From assembly GCA_023014365.1 (NCBI GenBank), contig JAEBUN010000057.1:1-64000 (forward strand): a stretch of 64,000 nucleotides of DNA, written 5' to 3'. Of this stretch, positions 34,261 to 45,798 are shown piece after piece. Below the pieces are notes generated by a model. It saw only the letters and a program-made list of their open reading frames with translations, did not search any database and was not told the origin of the DNA. The DNA is from Lepiota brunneoincarnata (taxonomy: Eukaryota > Basidiomycota > Agaricomycetes > Agaricales > Agaricaceae). Numbering within the stretch: the stretch's first letter is position 1; each line of letters begins with the position of its first letter. A program made the position numbers and the translations under genes.

Positions 34261-34589
34261 TCTTCGCTTTAACGATATACTCTTATTGTAGTGTAGCCAA
34301 CGTACCCAACCAACCGAAATACCCCTCGTCCTTTGGAACCTTCTATAGTTGAGTTTTGGTATCGGAAGTAGTGATAAGTTGAAGGATACGGTGACGGCTT
34401 CCTTGCTTGTATCGGAGTTAAAGATGTCAGTGAGTACCTATGCACGGCTTCCTTATCGACATGCCTTCCACCATACGCTCCCAGGCTCACACCAACCCAA
34501 GGCAACTTGACAATGCTACACCCACATTACCTGCTTGATTCGATCGGGGAAGGGGGGTGGCGTCGTGTCCACTTCCTCCACCTCGGTCG

Positions 34590-34870
34590 GTCGATGAGCT
34601 AATCTCGTTGTGCCCGACGTAATGGCATACGCCCACTCGTTCCATCTGGTCACACGGCTTGAATCGGCTTAAAGGGGCACCTGCAGTGCTACCAAGTTGC
34701 TTACATGGCTATCCTGGAAGCATAAGCGCCTAAATTGTCTACCTGACTCCCTTGGGACCGCCGTTGCAGATTCCGGAACGAGTTAGGTCGTACCTGTGGT
34801 TTAGGAGATTTCGTTGCCGAAGAAGTTGGAGAAAGTGAAGTAGATGGAGATTGAAAGAATTTGGATCACA
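34590..34870 (+). pseudogene. MAU2 fragment 5 (exon 7, strongly decayed)
   Basis: GGTCGATGAGCTAATCTCGT, CAGTGCTACCAAGTTGCT and GTGAAGTAGATGGAGATTGA follow the order of MAU2 exon 7 (TCGATCGACGAGCTGATCTC, CAATGTTACCAAGTCGCC, AAAGAGATGGAGGAGC). No frame left. Confidence 0.55.
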
Positions 34871-35233
34871 TCGGATAGATAGATAAATGATGGAACGCGA
34901 GGTGGGAGTGCACTGAGTAGCCGGAGGATGAAAAAGCTCCGTGGGAGCGAGAGAAGGCTATACTCCCGCACGCAGTGTCACTGTTCCTGGTTTCTTCTGC
35001 GCGATAGACGGACTCTTGACTTTTCCGCCGTGTTGCGGGAGTGAAGCGGTTCTGATGGGTTCTGTTTCTCTGGTCTCGCTGCCCAAAAGATTCCTTAAAT
35101 TTTTTCTTTTTCTTTTTGTGTTTCTGTGCTCCTTATGGTTCATCTCAATGACCTAGGCCCATAGGCACAGATCAAGTACATCCACGCCATTGGCTTTTCA
35201 GTTGAGACAGATAATAAAAGTACATTTACTTGT

Positions 35234-35760
35234 TTGGCCCAAGAAGTCATTTCTTGACGCCGCCGGATTCTCCTCTGTGCCACGGCTCGACATCCGGGAT
35301 TCCGGTCCCTGCACAAACAACCATCAAAAAAAAGGAGTAAATAAAACACACAATGCTGGCTCTTCAAATTACCGGAAGAGTGGGACTTACCGTCCGATTT
35401 GCAATTCTTTGGTACTTGATCCTCCGAGCCAACCACTCTTTGGTCGTTGAGTTGGTCTGAAATTTTCGTTCTGGTTTGGCAGCAACGGCGGAGGCGATCA
35501 CTGGGCTTGACTCGACGAACGCGTGGAGCATTTTACTCTTGCCCGGACGGGTGAAGATGATTGACCAGCGTTCGTAGGTTGATTGTGCGCCCGGTGGTGG
35601 ACTACTGGAGAGGGGTTGGGAATCAGTCAAGAGTGAAGTAACTTCCTTTTGGTTCCGGACTAAAACTTAAAGCACGCGGTGCATATTGGAGCGCAGGATG
35701 CCACCGTTGAAGATAGATAGTGCATCACAGACGTTGCAAATGGCGTGGCCAGGGATTGGC
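35234..35760 (-). pseudogene. Truncated 3' copy of the 2OG oxygenase gene
   Basis: Holds only the last three exons of the gene at 38112-39670: HAICNVCDALSIFNGGILRS, then ERWSIIFTRPGKSKMLHAF to RRIKYQRIANRT, then the GPES..RGTEENPAAS exon. The donor after HRVL changed from GTAAGT to TTAAGT, one residue is missing in the FFTRP stretch, and the final TAA is lost. It arose with block Y and has no 5' half. Confidence 0.8.
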
Positions 35761-35769
35761 TCCCCGGCT

Positions 35770-36190
35770 GGTCGGTACAACACTTGACGCACCCGAAGAC
35801 ACAGCACTAGTGGTCAACGCTGACTGCCGTCTGATTTCTCCCTGCGTAATCACGGTGACACCGCAGCCGTCATTTCTCGAGACCACTTGTGGTCCACCGC
35901 TTTTGCTCAAATGCAGATATCAATTTGTTATTATGCTTCCGGGGACGAGGAGACGCGTAACCCAAGAAGCGAATTTGGACAGCGACAGATCTTGAAACTC
36001 TCTTTCTCATATGGTTTTCTCATTTCCAACTTGGAGAGGATGTGGGACTGACAACGGTGGCTAATTAGTGCCATGTGAGGAACCCCCAGGGTGTCGAGGA
36101 ATCCGTGGTGTTTGCAGTATTGAGCCTCCAGCTCTGCACAGCAGAGATACCGTCAACAGTGAAATAAAGGGTCCACCCGTGACACTACGT
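35770..36190 (+). repeat. Dispersed repeat Z, partial copy
   Basis: CTTGACGCACCCGAAGACAC to TCCACCGCTTTTGCT matches 24795-24915; the following part resembles repeat Z (AACCCAAGAAGC, GTGCCATGTGAGG). Confidence 0.55.
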
Positions 36191-36700
36191 TCCGCGATAG
36201 GAGCACTTGGTGCTGGGAAATCTCCCCTGGCTTTCGCCCGGCCGCGCCTGCACCTGTAGCCCCAGCAGCCCAGCATGAAGACGACCAACGGGGGAAGGCG
36301 AATATGCCAAAGGGAGAGAATACAGGATGGCAAGTCCTACATTTTGATTGATGTGCCATTTATTTTCTGATTCAACCGGTTGCCGCGGCAGCATTCACTG
36401 CAACAACCTTGCGTGACGACGAGATGAGCAAGACAAGTCGCGTCACACTAGAAGCTTAACACGAACGAAATCTGACGGTTATCAACAATCGTATTTTCGT
36501 ATGAGTCTAAAGGAAAGGTATGAATTGGCCTCCACGACCCTTTTGTGTACTTAGAGTATTTATTTACTGCTGTAGGCGAGAGGGGAAAAGCATATGGAAA
36601 CAAATATAAAGGTGACAGGAGGTCACATGAGTGACGGAAGGGTAGCCGACCCGCTACACTTTGTCACCTAGAATCGCTGGCACCAATTTTCATAGATTCT
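36191..36700. other. Unique stretch between block Y copies, no gene recognised
   Basis: Only short frames without motifs. Confidence 0.5.
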
Positions 36701-38111
36701 TTATTATTCTATATAATAACGATACACTCTTATTACAATGTAGCCAATTTACCCAACCAACAGAAATACTTCCTGTCCTTGGGAACCTTCCATAGAAGAA
36801 TTCCAACAGGGCTCAGCGAGGTATGGCTCATTGTAGCACGTAGATGTGTCTTTGCTCTCAAAAGGGTTCACTTTCTTCACCTCAATTCAACTTTCCGAAT
36901 AGTGTGAACTTTGTTAAGTGCTCAAATGTTCTGCGCATGTACATCTCCTTAGAATATATGGCACCACCCTGCGAGACCTACGGGTTACGGAGTATAACAG
37001 AGCTATGTGTTTTGACCCTAAAACCCGTGCAAGTCATGTTGGTGGAAGAAAAAACCTATGGACTATCATAGCATACGGGTTATGATAGGTATGGGTTAAG
37101 ACAGCTTCGACTATAGTGATAAGTTGAAGCACACGGTGTCCTTGCTTGTTCCGGAGTTGAAGATGCCAGTGAGCACCTATGTACAGCTTCCTTGTTCACC
37201 ACACTCACTCGCGATCTACGCCTAACATCACAGAGCTTGTATGTAGATTCAGGCTGGGGGGAGGCATACAAACCGACTCGTCACTTCAGGTGTCCAAGCT
37301 GATTCGGGCATGCCGACATTCACATCTACCTCCTGGGACGCGCGCTTTTCATAAATGCATACACGCTCCCAGGCCCACACCAACCTAAAGCAATTTTACA
37401 ATACAACACGCACATTACCTGCTTGATTCGATCGGGGGGGAGGGGTATCGTGTCCACTTCCTCCACCCCGGTCGGTCGATGAGCTAATGATTTGTGCCCG
37501 ACGTAATGGCATATGCCCGCTGGCTCCATCTGGCCACACGGGTTGAATCAACTTAAAAGGGGCACCTGCAGTGCTACCGAGTTGCTTACATGGCTATCCT
37601 GGGAGCATAAGCGCCTTAATTGTCCACCTGACTCCCCTAGGGCTGCCGTGCGGATTCCGTTGCCAAGAAGTTGGAGAGAGTGAAGCAGATGGAGATTGAA
37701 AGAACCTGTATTACATCGGATAGATAGACATCTGGTGGAAACGCGAGGTGGGAGCGTGCTGGGCAGCCGGAGGCCGATGTAAAGGCTCCGTGGGAGTGAG
37801 AGAAGGCTTACACTCCTGCACGCAGTGTCACTGTTGCTGGGTTTCTTCTGCGCTATAGACGGACTCTTAACTTCTCCGCCGTGTCGCGGGAGTGAAGCGG
37901 TTCTGAGGGGTTCGGTTTCTCTGGTCCTGCTGCCCAAAAGCTTCCATAAGTTTTTTCTTTTTTTTCTTTTTGTGTTCCTGTGCTCCTTATAGTTCATCTC
38001 AATGACCTAGGCCCATAGGCACAGGTCACGTATGTTCATGCCATTGGCTTTTCAGTTGAGACAGATAATAAAAATACATTTACTTGTAAGGTCCAAAAAA
38101 CCATCCTTTGC
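36701..38111 (-). repeat. Segmental block Y, copy 2
   Basis: Partner of 34271-35760; it continues rightwards into the intact 2OG oxygenase, so this side is probably the donor of the duplication. Confidence 0.75.
37470..37700 (+). pseudogene. MAU2 fragment 6 (exon 7, strongly decayed)
   Basis: Same relic as fragment 5 in the second copy of block Y: GGTCGATGAGCTAATG, CAGTGCTACCGAGTTGCT, GAGAGTGAAGCAGATGGAG. Confidence 0.5.
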
Positions 38112-39670
38112 TTATGACGCCGCCGGATTCTCCTCTGTGCCACGGCTCGACATCCAAGATTCCGGTCCCTGCACAAAACAACCATCACAAAAAAAAAAAA
38201 AAAGAAAAAGGAGTGAATAAAACACGGCTATTCCAATTGCCCAAAGAGCGGGACTTACCGTCCGATTTGCGATTCTTTGGTACTTGATCCTCCGAGCAAA
38301 CCACTCTTTGGCGGTTGAATTGGTCTGAACATTCCGTTCTGGTTTGGCAGCAACGGCGGAGGCGATCACCGGGCTTGACTCGACGAGCGCGCGGAGCATT
38401 TTGCTGTTTCCCGGACGAGTGAAGAAGACGATTGACCAGCGTTCGTAGGCTGATTGTGCGCCGGGTGGTGGACTATCGGGGGTGGTTGGGAATCAGTCGA
38501 GAGTGAAGTAGCGTTCCGGAGTAGAACTTACAGCACACGGTGCATATTGGAGCGCAGGATGCCACCGCTGAAGATAGACAATGCGTCACCAACGTTGCAA
38601 ATGGCGTGGTTAGGAATTGGCTAGTGGTCGTCCGGTGAGTGTCGCCTATTAGAGAAAAAAGATGTTGGCGCTAACGGTACCTTGACATATTGCCAGGATT
38701 CTGCACCGGGGACGAGGACTTGAAGACCACCGAGTCGATTATGCAAGAATGACTAGTAAGTCCAAGTCAGTACCCCGACCATATATGTTTCCTTCCAGTC
38801 CGAGCAGACACACCAGAGACCCGAAATCGGTATGTGCACCAATGGCCCTCTTCTGGGCATTATGTGGCATAGGCGGGTTCTTGATAATCCTCGCTTCACA
38901 ACCACTACGTTCACCCTCGAAATGCTGCTCTCTCAAGAGCCCCTTGGGAAGCCCGAGTTTTTCATTGAAGATATCGAGAACGGTGTGGTTGACTTGGAGG
39001 GATTTGCGTACAAAGGGCTGGACGACGGACGGCATGTTGCGTTCAATAGGGTCAGGGTAGGTACGGACAACTCGAGATGGCCACGCCAGCACATCATCCT
39101 TTGCGATATTGAAGAATTCAACGGTGTCCTTTTCGCCCGTGGAATCAACAGCATTGGCGCCTGCTGCTTTGTAACTGTGGAGATTGACACGTTCCCAAGA
39201 TGGATGGGGGTGTTATATTTAGAAGGGGTATGAGAGAGCTTTCTGGTCGCGTTTAAACTTACCCGGCAGAGGTTCCGTCGTTTCCTTGATCATATTTAAT
39301 CTTCTCTTCCAAAGGCATCGCCATTGCCTCTGCGCCGAGGTCGAACATACCATTAACTTCTTCTTCGGCGCCATGATTCTTGAGGCTGAGTCATACCAAA
39401 AAAAAAAAAAAAGGAAAAGAAAAAGCGGCATGCCCAATGAACAGCAGGTGGAGAAGGCGGCACAAGGTGAACGCCACAATCAGTATTCCAACAATATATA
39501 TTTGAACGTGGGGGTTTTCGGACGTACTACCAGAAACCGAGCTTGGTGGCAGCTTCCCATAGCTTGTCTATCTCTTGCGGGTCCCGGCGCTCGAGTAAGG
39601 CATAGTCAATAACGAGCAAGGGGTGTGTAGGGACGTTATCTGGGAATGGTGGGAAGGAGAGAGCAGGCAT
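38112..39670 (-). CDS. 2-oxoglutarate/Fe(II) oxygenase, isopenicillin-N-synthase-like
   Basis: Seven exons (39670-39528, 39385-39263, 39174-38814, 38752-38681, 38620-38532, 38472-38259, 38168-38112), all GT-AG and in frame, 352 residues. The N-terminal DIOX_N region reads VIDYALLERRD..LWEAATKLGFWYLKNHG and MPLEEKIKYDQG. The jelly-roll core has the iron facial triad HTD (in IGAHTDFGSLSFLHNRLGG) with the distal His in RSNMHRVL, and the 2OG-binding Arg in YERWSIVFFTRPGNS. The tail TAKEWFARRIKYQRIANRTG is typical of a large fungal subfamily of unknown substrate. Such enzymes hydroxylate or cyclise small molecules in the cytosol. The start at 39670 opens the conserved MPALSFPPFPDNVPTHP. Its 3' part is duplicated at 35234-35760. 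Confidence 0.9.
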
Positions 39671-41912
39671 TGGTAGGAATGTAGGCGTCCGTTCTTTCTT
39701 TTTCAGTTGGGTGCGGGATCTGAATATGAGTCGGGGCCTCTGGGGGAAGTTCAGTAGTGGGCTTATTCGTATCCTGCGGCGCCCTTTTAAGCTGTACACT
39801 ATGTGCTTCTTTAATCTATTGAGCTTAGCTAAACGTAGGGGTATTCCATGACGCACGTGTTATTCATAGACCGTTTCCCTGGATTATGGATGAACGAAAG
39901 CACGTCGGCGGGGCTCATAAGGCCCGATTCGGAGTGCAGGGGGTTCATCTCCACCGGCACCGCACATCCCCACAAAACATGGTTGAGGGCCAGGTACAAA
40001 TCAGCTCCAGCCAGGGGCATGATGCTTGGTGGCTGGCGCCTTGATTCGGGTAAACTAAGAAGCTTCATCTTATCAACTACCCTTCAAGGACGGCCGAAAT
40101 TTAAAGTTCGAACCACCCCGGGTCGAAGGCGGCCAGTTTCCCTCTCCCCCCCCCCCCAAATAAGTTCGTAACCCCTCGGAACTTAATACTGTCATGGTTT
40201 CGGCTCTCAACTTTATACAGAGGCTCATGCTTCATGTCAAGTGGCCCAGCCCCCGATGTGAATGAAGATGTAGAAAAAGGGAGTTCGGGTAATCCTTGTC
40301 GCGGGGGGGCATTCCTCCTATCTCTAACGGCCACGTTGTCAAGGGTGCGGTTCCCTGGACTCACAGTAGACACGGATGAAAATTAGTGAGAAACCCAAAA
40401 CGCTGGTGTGCATTAAGCATGTCGAGTTGTTTGTCTAGTCGATCTACATTTGATGGACACTGTCACTTTCGCCGTGGTTTATATTCAAACGGGTGAAAGC
40501 TTTGGCCTATCGAATTCGAAGCCTATTGGTGCGAGAGTTCTCCGGGCGGATTAAGAATGACCAACCACACTCCCTGGTGCCCAGAGAAAAACAAAAAATA
40601 GACGTGTTATTTTTAGCGTAGGACAGCTGTAAGTGTGGAGGAGAGAGTGAGTGTCCGAGAGCCCAAGTTGGGAATCCGAGAAGTCCCCTTGGCGAGGTTC
40701 TCATGGGCGCCTGTGGGTCATTCTGAGTAGGAGCATGAGGGTCCTGGTTTGTGATCTCGAGTTCTCTGGTTTCTTAGAATACCCTTACAGTGAGATCCGA
40801 CGTGCCCGTGCCAATGGTGTTTGGAGTTGGTTCGGAGGGGTATTTTCCAATCGGCGCTTTTGCCCGGATTCAGTATATTAGATTGTTGCCACCCTTCTCT
40901 ACAGCAATTCGGCACTCATCGATCATGTGATCACCATGAACCTCCGAGTCGAGTCCGATATAAGGGAACAGGACCGCGTCTTCTATGAGCCCGAGGGTGG
41001 CGGGTGCATGTTCTCATGTAGCTTCGAGCGTGGCAGCCGAGGAGAAAAGGAAGAGGAACCGAGAACTGAGAAAATGAGGACTGTTGTTCCGAACTGGCCT
41101 GGGCCCAGAGGTGGCAATAGCAATGTTGAACGAGGGGCTCTTGATATTGATCAGAAAGTCGGCCTTGCATTTTGTTGTGAGTTGTTAATTATTAGATTGC
41201 TGCGGCTAGTAGCCAGGGCACCGGCATTCTAGTGATCTCAATACTGGGGTGCGGTTTTAAGCCACCCGCAGTGCTTGGCATCACTGAGTGTCAAGGTTTC
41301 GGCTTTCAACTTGATCCTGGGACCATTGGAAACCGATCATGTGCCTCCCCGTGTCAACCTGGTGGAGGGAGGAGAGAGAGTCGGTGCACGTCGTCTATAA
41401 GCCCGAGAACCGTGGATGCATGTTCCCGTGTAACCTCGAGCATAACAGCCCGAGGAGAGCAAGAACTGAGAAGGTTTTGAATCGAAGAGACAATGATAGC
41501 ACCCTAGGGACGAAGAAGTATGATACACTCAGTCTGATTAAACCCGATCAGTGAATCGGCTAAGCGGGGGAGGTGTTGTTACCCGCAGGTCACATACACA
41601 CACTATTGACCATAACGATCTCTGAACTGTACAAAGTTTGCAACCTGATATTAGAAGCTCGCCATGTGGGGGACGTATCAAAAGCTTGGCATCTCCTTGC
41701 TGGCGTTTCAAATTGGGGATCTCGGCGGGAATTCGTCACAACTTGAAAGCCTTCTATGGTAAAGGTTTAGGCCGGCTTGACTTGTGTGTTTTCCGCTCGC
41801 AGAAAGACGTTAACTCCGAAGCGAAGTCTATCAGAGAGGTGTGTAATAAAATACAGTTGCTTGCAGTTCCTAAGGCAAGGAAGCACAATGTACTATACAA
41901 TGTGCAGGCAGA
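39671..41912. other. Intergenic; two related degenerate segments
   Basis: No gene recognised. Segments near 40975-41045 and 41390-41460 are related (VFYEPEGGGCMFSCSFE and VVYKPENRGCMFPCNLE in translation), a local duplication without known family. A poly-C run lies at 40147-40157. Confidence 0.45.
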
Positions 41913-43307
41913 CTACATTTTTGATCGTTCATGGGGAGGTAGAGACGATGCGTTCAGGATCTCGTGGATGGCTTGAGCGAGCCCTATAGGTTGTTCTTGC
42001 ACGATCTGTTCGGGAAGCCTCCCGTCAGCCTCTATCCACCCATAACGGTAAAAAGACATACCATGTGTCCACAACGTTTCACTTTGGTCACAGATGTCAT
42101 CGGACGGCCTTCAGACGCGTCGCTAAAGGAGTCTTGAATAAATTCTGGACTATTATAGGGTTCAACTCGGTCAGATTGGGCTACTGGACGACGGGAACAG
42201 GGACGTACACAAGGTCGTTCCGCGTTCCCCAAATCGCATGGACGGGCAGAGCGTGGCATAACTGGCTCAATTGAAGAATGCCTTCAAAATGTGGATCCAC
42301 GTCAGGATATCCCTCTGCTTCGCGTTTCTTGTCACATTTGAGCGCGACTGCGCCATCCTCGAGCTCATACAACCCATATTCCTGAGCCGCCCAGGGTTCT
42401 ATCAGTGCTGTACTGTTATGGCAAGCGGAGCGAAGGGAAGAACGTACGACATATAAACGGATCACTTGCGGATCCCACATACTCCACGGAAAGCGTTTCG
42501 AGAAATATTGCAATGCGTCCTGTCGAGATTTCCAGCGGTCTCTTCGGGAAGAGGTGGCGGATATAGCAAAGTCCATTTGTGCCATCCGGTCCTCCAGGTG
42601 AGAATTGAACAGTTCTCGGGTGATGAGCGTGGATTCGATGAGGATCATGCAAATGAAGGGCGTAGGTTTAGGGTAGAGCTCCATTGCTGTGAGAACACTG
42701 AGTGATTGGAGGAAAGAACGTAAGTGTTTGTGTCGGGGGACGAAACAAAAGAATGGGTCGGTCATACGCTGTAGTTGCGCCTGCAGAGTGTCCGCAGAGG
42801 ACGACACGGTGTCCACGAAGGTGGTGCGAGTGTACGAATTGGACGACACCGGGGACCCAGTCATATATCGCTGGCCAAAGACTCAGTCAGCGATCTCAAA
42901 GGCAGCAAAGCTTCTCACAGACACTGTCCGTCCGATGCCTCAATAACCCCTGATTCAAAATGGCGGCATCTCCGTGCGTAGGCCAGTCAAAAGCCCAAGC
43001 CTCCCGTATCTTGTATTCGCGGGCTTGCGACTGCTGTTGACCGAAGAGGTACGTTATGACAGGCTCCCACTGTTCTTTATCTACCAGAACCAGGATGTTA
43101 ATAACGTGCTGGCTGGTGTTTGTGATAACACGCACGAGCGCCAATGCAATGAAAGAATAGAAGGGTGAGACCGTCGATAGGGGAGGGTATATTGGGTGCT
43201 CTGTAGCGCTTGGCGGTCATTTTGAGCGAGGGCCATGGAGAGCCTTTGCGCGGGGGGCAGTCGAAGACGAATGGTTGGCTTTGGAGGGCCATGTGGGGAC
43301 AGGACAT
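41913..43307 (-). CDS. Alpha/beta hydrolase, peroxisomal lipase (LPX1)-like; one doubtful junction
   Basis: Exons 43307-43136, 43080-42919, 42870-42768, 42697 to about 42190, then to 42062, and 42005-41913. The joined text shows FFHCIGAHKEQWEPVI (oxyanion-hole region), IREAWAFDWPTHGDAA, the nucleophile elbow LCGHSAGATTA, VHAIWGTRNDLV (acid region) and VKRCGHMIVQEQP (catalytic His), in the order of fungal Abhydrolase_6 proteins related to Lpx1 and toxin-biosynthesis hydrolases. The first introns join in frame. Around 42190-42210 no intron of normal size restores the frame (stop after VPVVQ while the next block is one base off), so either a frameshift mutation or a base error is present. It is transcribed away from ATG14. 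Confidence 0.78.
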
Positions 43308-43551
43308 GGTTATTCGACTAATATAGGGTTTGTCCCTGCTGTGACCTAACCGGTTGCACGTGGCGCTTCAAACTCTGAGGCAAGAGATTCACAAAACCAG
43401 CGGGCGTGCGAGGGAGAGTTGCATTAGAATTTCCGCCACAGTGACTCACTTTCTTCCTGCAGGAAAGAGTCATTCTACCTCTGATGAGAGTGTGAGAATG
43501 TCTATTACATAATACACGGTTAATGAAGAGACAGTGGACAAGTCGACGGCG
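43308..43551. promoter_or_regulatory. Divergent promoter region, hydrolase / ATG14
   Basis: 244 bp between the two start codons on opposite strands; must hold both 5' regions. No clear TATA seen. Confidence 0.5.
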
Positions 43552-45353
43552 ATGGACTGCAGGATCTGTGAACAAGCTCACCGCCAATTCTTCTGCGAAA
43601 ACTGCCTCAAAACTCAGTATGTTGGTTCATAATCACAATACCACAACCTAACAACTCTGCCACAGCATCAGGGACTTTCGCAACCAGACTCACCACTTTG
43701 CCGCAGATCGCGATGAACGCATAGTCAAGGCCTCCCGTGCCCTTGAGCACATCAATACCGTCCGGATACCGCGTGCACAGGCAGCAGACTACCAAAGGAG
43801 AGTAGACGAGCTCTTTGAAGGACTCGCAAGACTTAGAAAGGACAACGAGGGGAGTGAGTCTCAGTGCTATCACCCTAAAATCCGCTTCTTGCTCCAACTC
43901 CGGCACAGAACGAGACCGTCTGCGCATCCTCCGCGAATCCCTTGCAGCACGCAGACGAACACTCTCTCCTGTGAAATTCCGCCCTCCACGACCCCCGGCA
44001 CAACCCTCAGACATATCCAGAGAAGCCCAGGAGTTAACGAGCCTTTCAGCGACGATTGCTCGTGCCCGCTCGGGTCTCGTGCAGGAGCTTGTGGAGGTCT
44101 TTAATATCGTCGAGGTAGGCGGGAGGCCTCCCATTGGAGGCAAGGCAGGTACCAAAGGCGAGTGGACCATTGGTGATCTGATATTACCCGTCCCTGGCGA
44201 TATACGACGTGCGTATTGTTGATTTCGTCTTGTGTCCTATCCTACTGGCATAGTTTTACCCGGTTCAACTTGATACTGCCTCAGCCAATATCCTCCGTTT
44301 TCCTCCTATCCTGCTCCGGTACCTGTTCCAGCTCCGTTAGGGGCGGGGTATCCTCTCTTTTTTTGCAATCCCATGATATCACGCTGCTCTCATACTAACG
44401 CCATTGCACAGGCTATCCCCCGGATCACATCAACGCGGTCATCACGCATACTATACACTTCCTATCACTCCTCACCTTCTATCTTGGCATCAAGCTCCCC
44501 TTTGAGATAACATGGAGTGGAAAGAGGCTGGGTGTCGGACAACCATGGATCGGCGCTATCAAAGGCAGTGAAAACGGCGGTTGGGCAAAGTACGTTTTAT
44601 CTTTCCAAGAACACTGCTGCAAATTTTCCTGAAACCAGTCAACTCTGATGTAGATACCACAAGAAACATCCTCTCCATCTGTCCTCGGCCGCTCCCTCCG
44701 GTTCTTCCCCCTCCCCATCCTCCAACAATGTCCATTCCGTTGCCGGAGGATGGACTTCGGCAGAGGGCACAGCAGAAATACCGAGTGACGTACTCATAAC
44801 CGAATCCTACGTGGACTCGATGCCGCCAGAACAGCCACACTCGCCATTCATGACTGCGCTCGCGATGCTGCTTTATGACGTATCCTATCTCGCATGGACA
44901 CAAAATGTCGAGGTGCCACTTAGTCAGGCCGGTGATGTGCTGAGTAATTTGTGGAGTGTATGCTGCAGTTCTGAGCTTGGAAGGTCAGTTCGAATTCCCT
45001 TCTTACCCCCCCCCTCCCTCCGAGTATACCGCAGCAATTGGATGAATAATGAGATGGAACTGCATAACAGAAAGTCACATGAGGGAACTCCCTCTCTCCC
45101 TCCGCCTACCCCGGCTGCTTTTCCTCTGGACTTCGCACAGCTGTTACAGGCGACGAGTGTCAATCCAGCGTCCCGGGTTCGGTCATCTCGGGTATCGGGT
45201 CCATCAGTGTCCCGTTTACCGTCTTCTAGGAATATGGGTGCTCGTGCGATTTCGGGAAAGGTGTCGGCTGGGAGGACGCCGATTTGGGAAAAGATTGTAG
45301 AGGAGGTGGAGGAGGATTGGGATTTGATTGATGAGGATGTTGGGCTTGACTAG
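43552..45353 (+). CDS. ATG14: Autophagy-related protein 14 (PI3K complex I subunit)
   Basis: Six exons (43552-43616, 43666-43853, 43909-44208, 44412-44589, 44654-44983, 45035-45353), 459 residues. The N-terminus has paired cysteines CRICEQAHRQFFCENC, the CxxC..CxxC mark of Atg14, followed by a basic/acidic coiled coil (about 55-150; ALEHINTVR, QRRVDELFEGLARLRKD, RLRILRESLAARRR). The middle WTIGDLILPVPGDIRRYPPD..INAVITHTIHFLSLLTFYLG and KLPFEITWSG matches the Atg14/UVRAG domain, and MTALAMLLYDVSYLAW..VLSNLW the later block. The protein directs Vps34 complex I to the pre-autophagosome. The last intron is in frame (51 nt) and could be missed by ORF callers. Vps38/UVRAG is the alternative, disfavoured by the cysteine motif. 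Confidence 0.85.
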
Positions 45354-45798
45354 AAATGGTGTTGTTAGTGGGTGCTTACCTACATAGAATAACAACCTTG
45401 ATGCCTTGGGATGTTCACTCTGGGAAGTTTCATGCGTGTGGGTGCCTGCAGCCCAAGTCCGAACAAGACGAAAAAAATTGGATGAAACCGTTGATTTAGC
45501 AGAAGCGGGGCAAGTGGGATCATTTCTCAATCAATTCGTTGGGGGGGGGGGAGAGCACCTTCCGAGGACCATAATGAGACACGGGAACATTCGGAGGGGG
45601 ATTTATGATGTGGGTAAGCCTTGGTCTGCCACGTCTTGTGCGTCAAAAGTATATACTTTTACATCCGAGCGACTGAGATGATGAATATCCTGGTGGCGTT
45701 TACCATAGTTCACATCACTATTTTAAACTTTGCACGTGGTGATGAAATTTATAAATAATTACGTTAAATTAAATGTCTACTGCTATATTGAACACGGT
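45354..45798. other. Convergent intergenic region, ATG14 / P450
   Basis: 3' regions of both genes; a G11 run at 45541-45551, no gene. Confidence 0.6.

Larger units (their letters stand above)
32111..34270 (-). repeat. Segmental block X, copy 2
   Basis: Collinear with 22500-24500, with a 148-bp foldback insertion at 33876-34023. Includes the membrane-segment ORF and an adjoining MAU2 fragment. Confidence 0.7.
34271..35760 (-). repeat. Segmental block Y, copy 1
   Basis: Collinear with 36701-38630: TGTAGCCAA..ACCCAACCAA, GTGATAAGTTGAAG, CTGCTTGATTCGATCGGG, the CCTAGGCCCATAGGCACAG stretch and the 3' part of the 2OG oxygenase gene. Confidence 0.75.
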
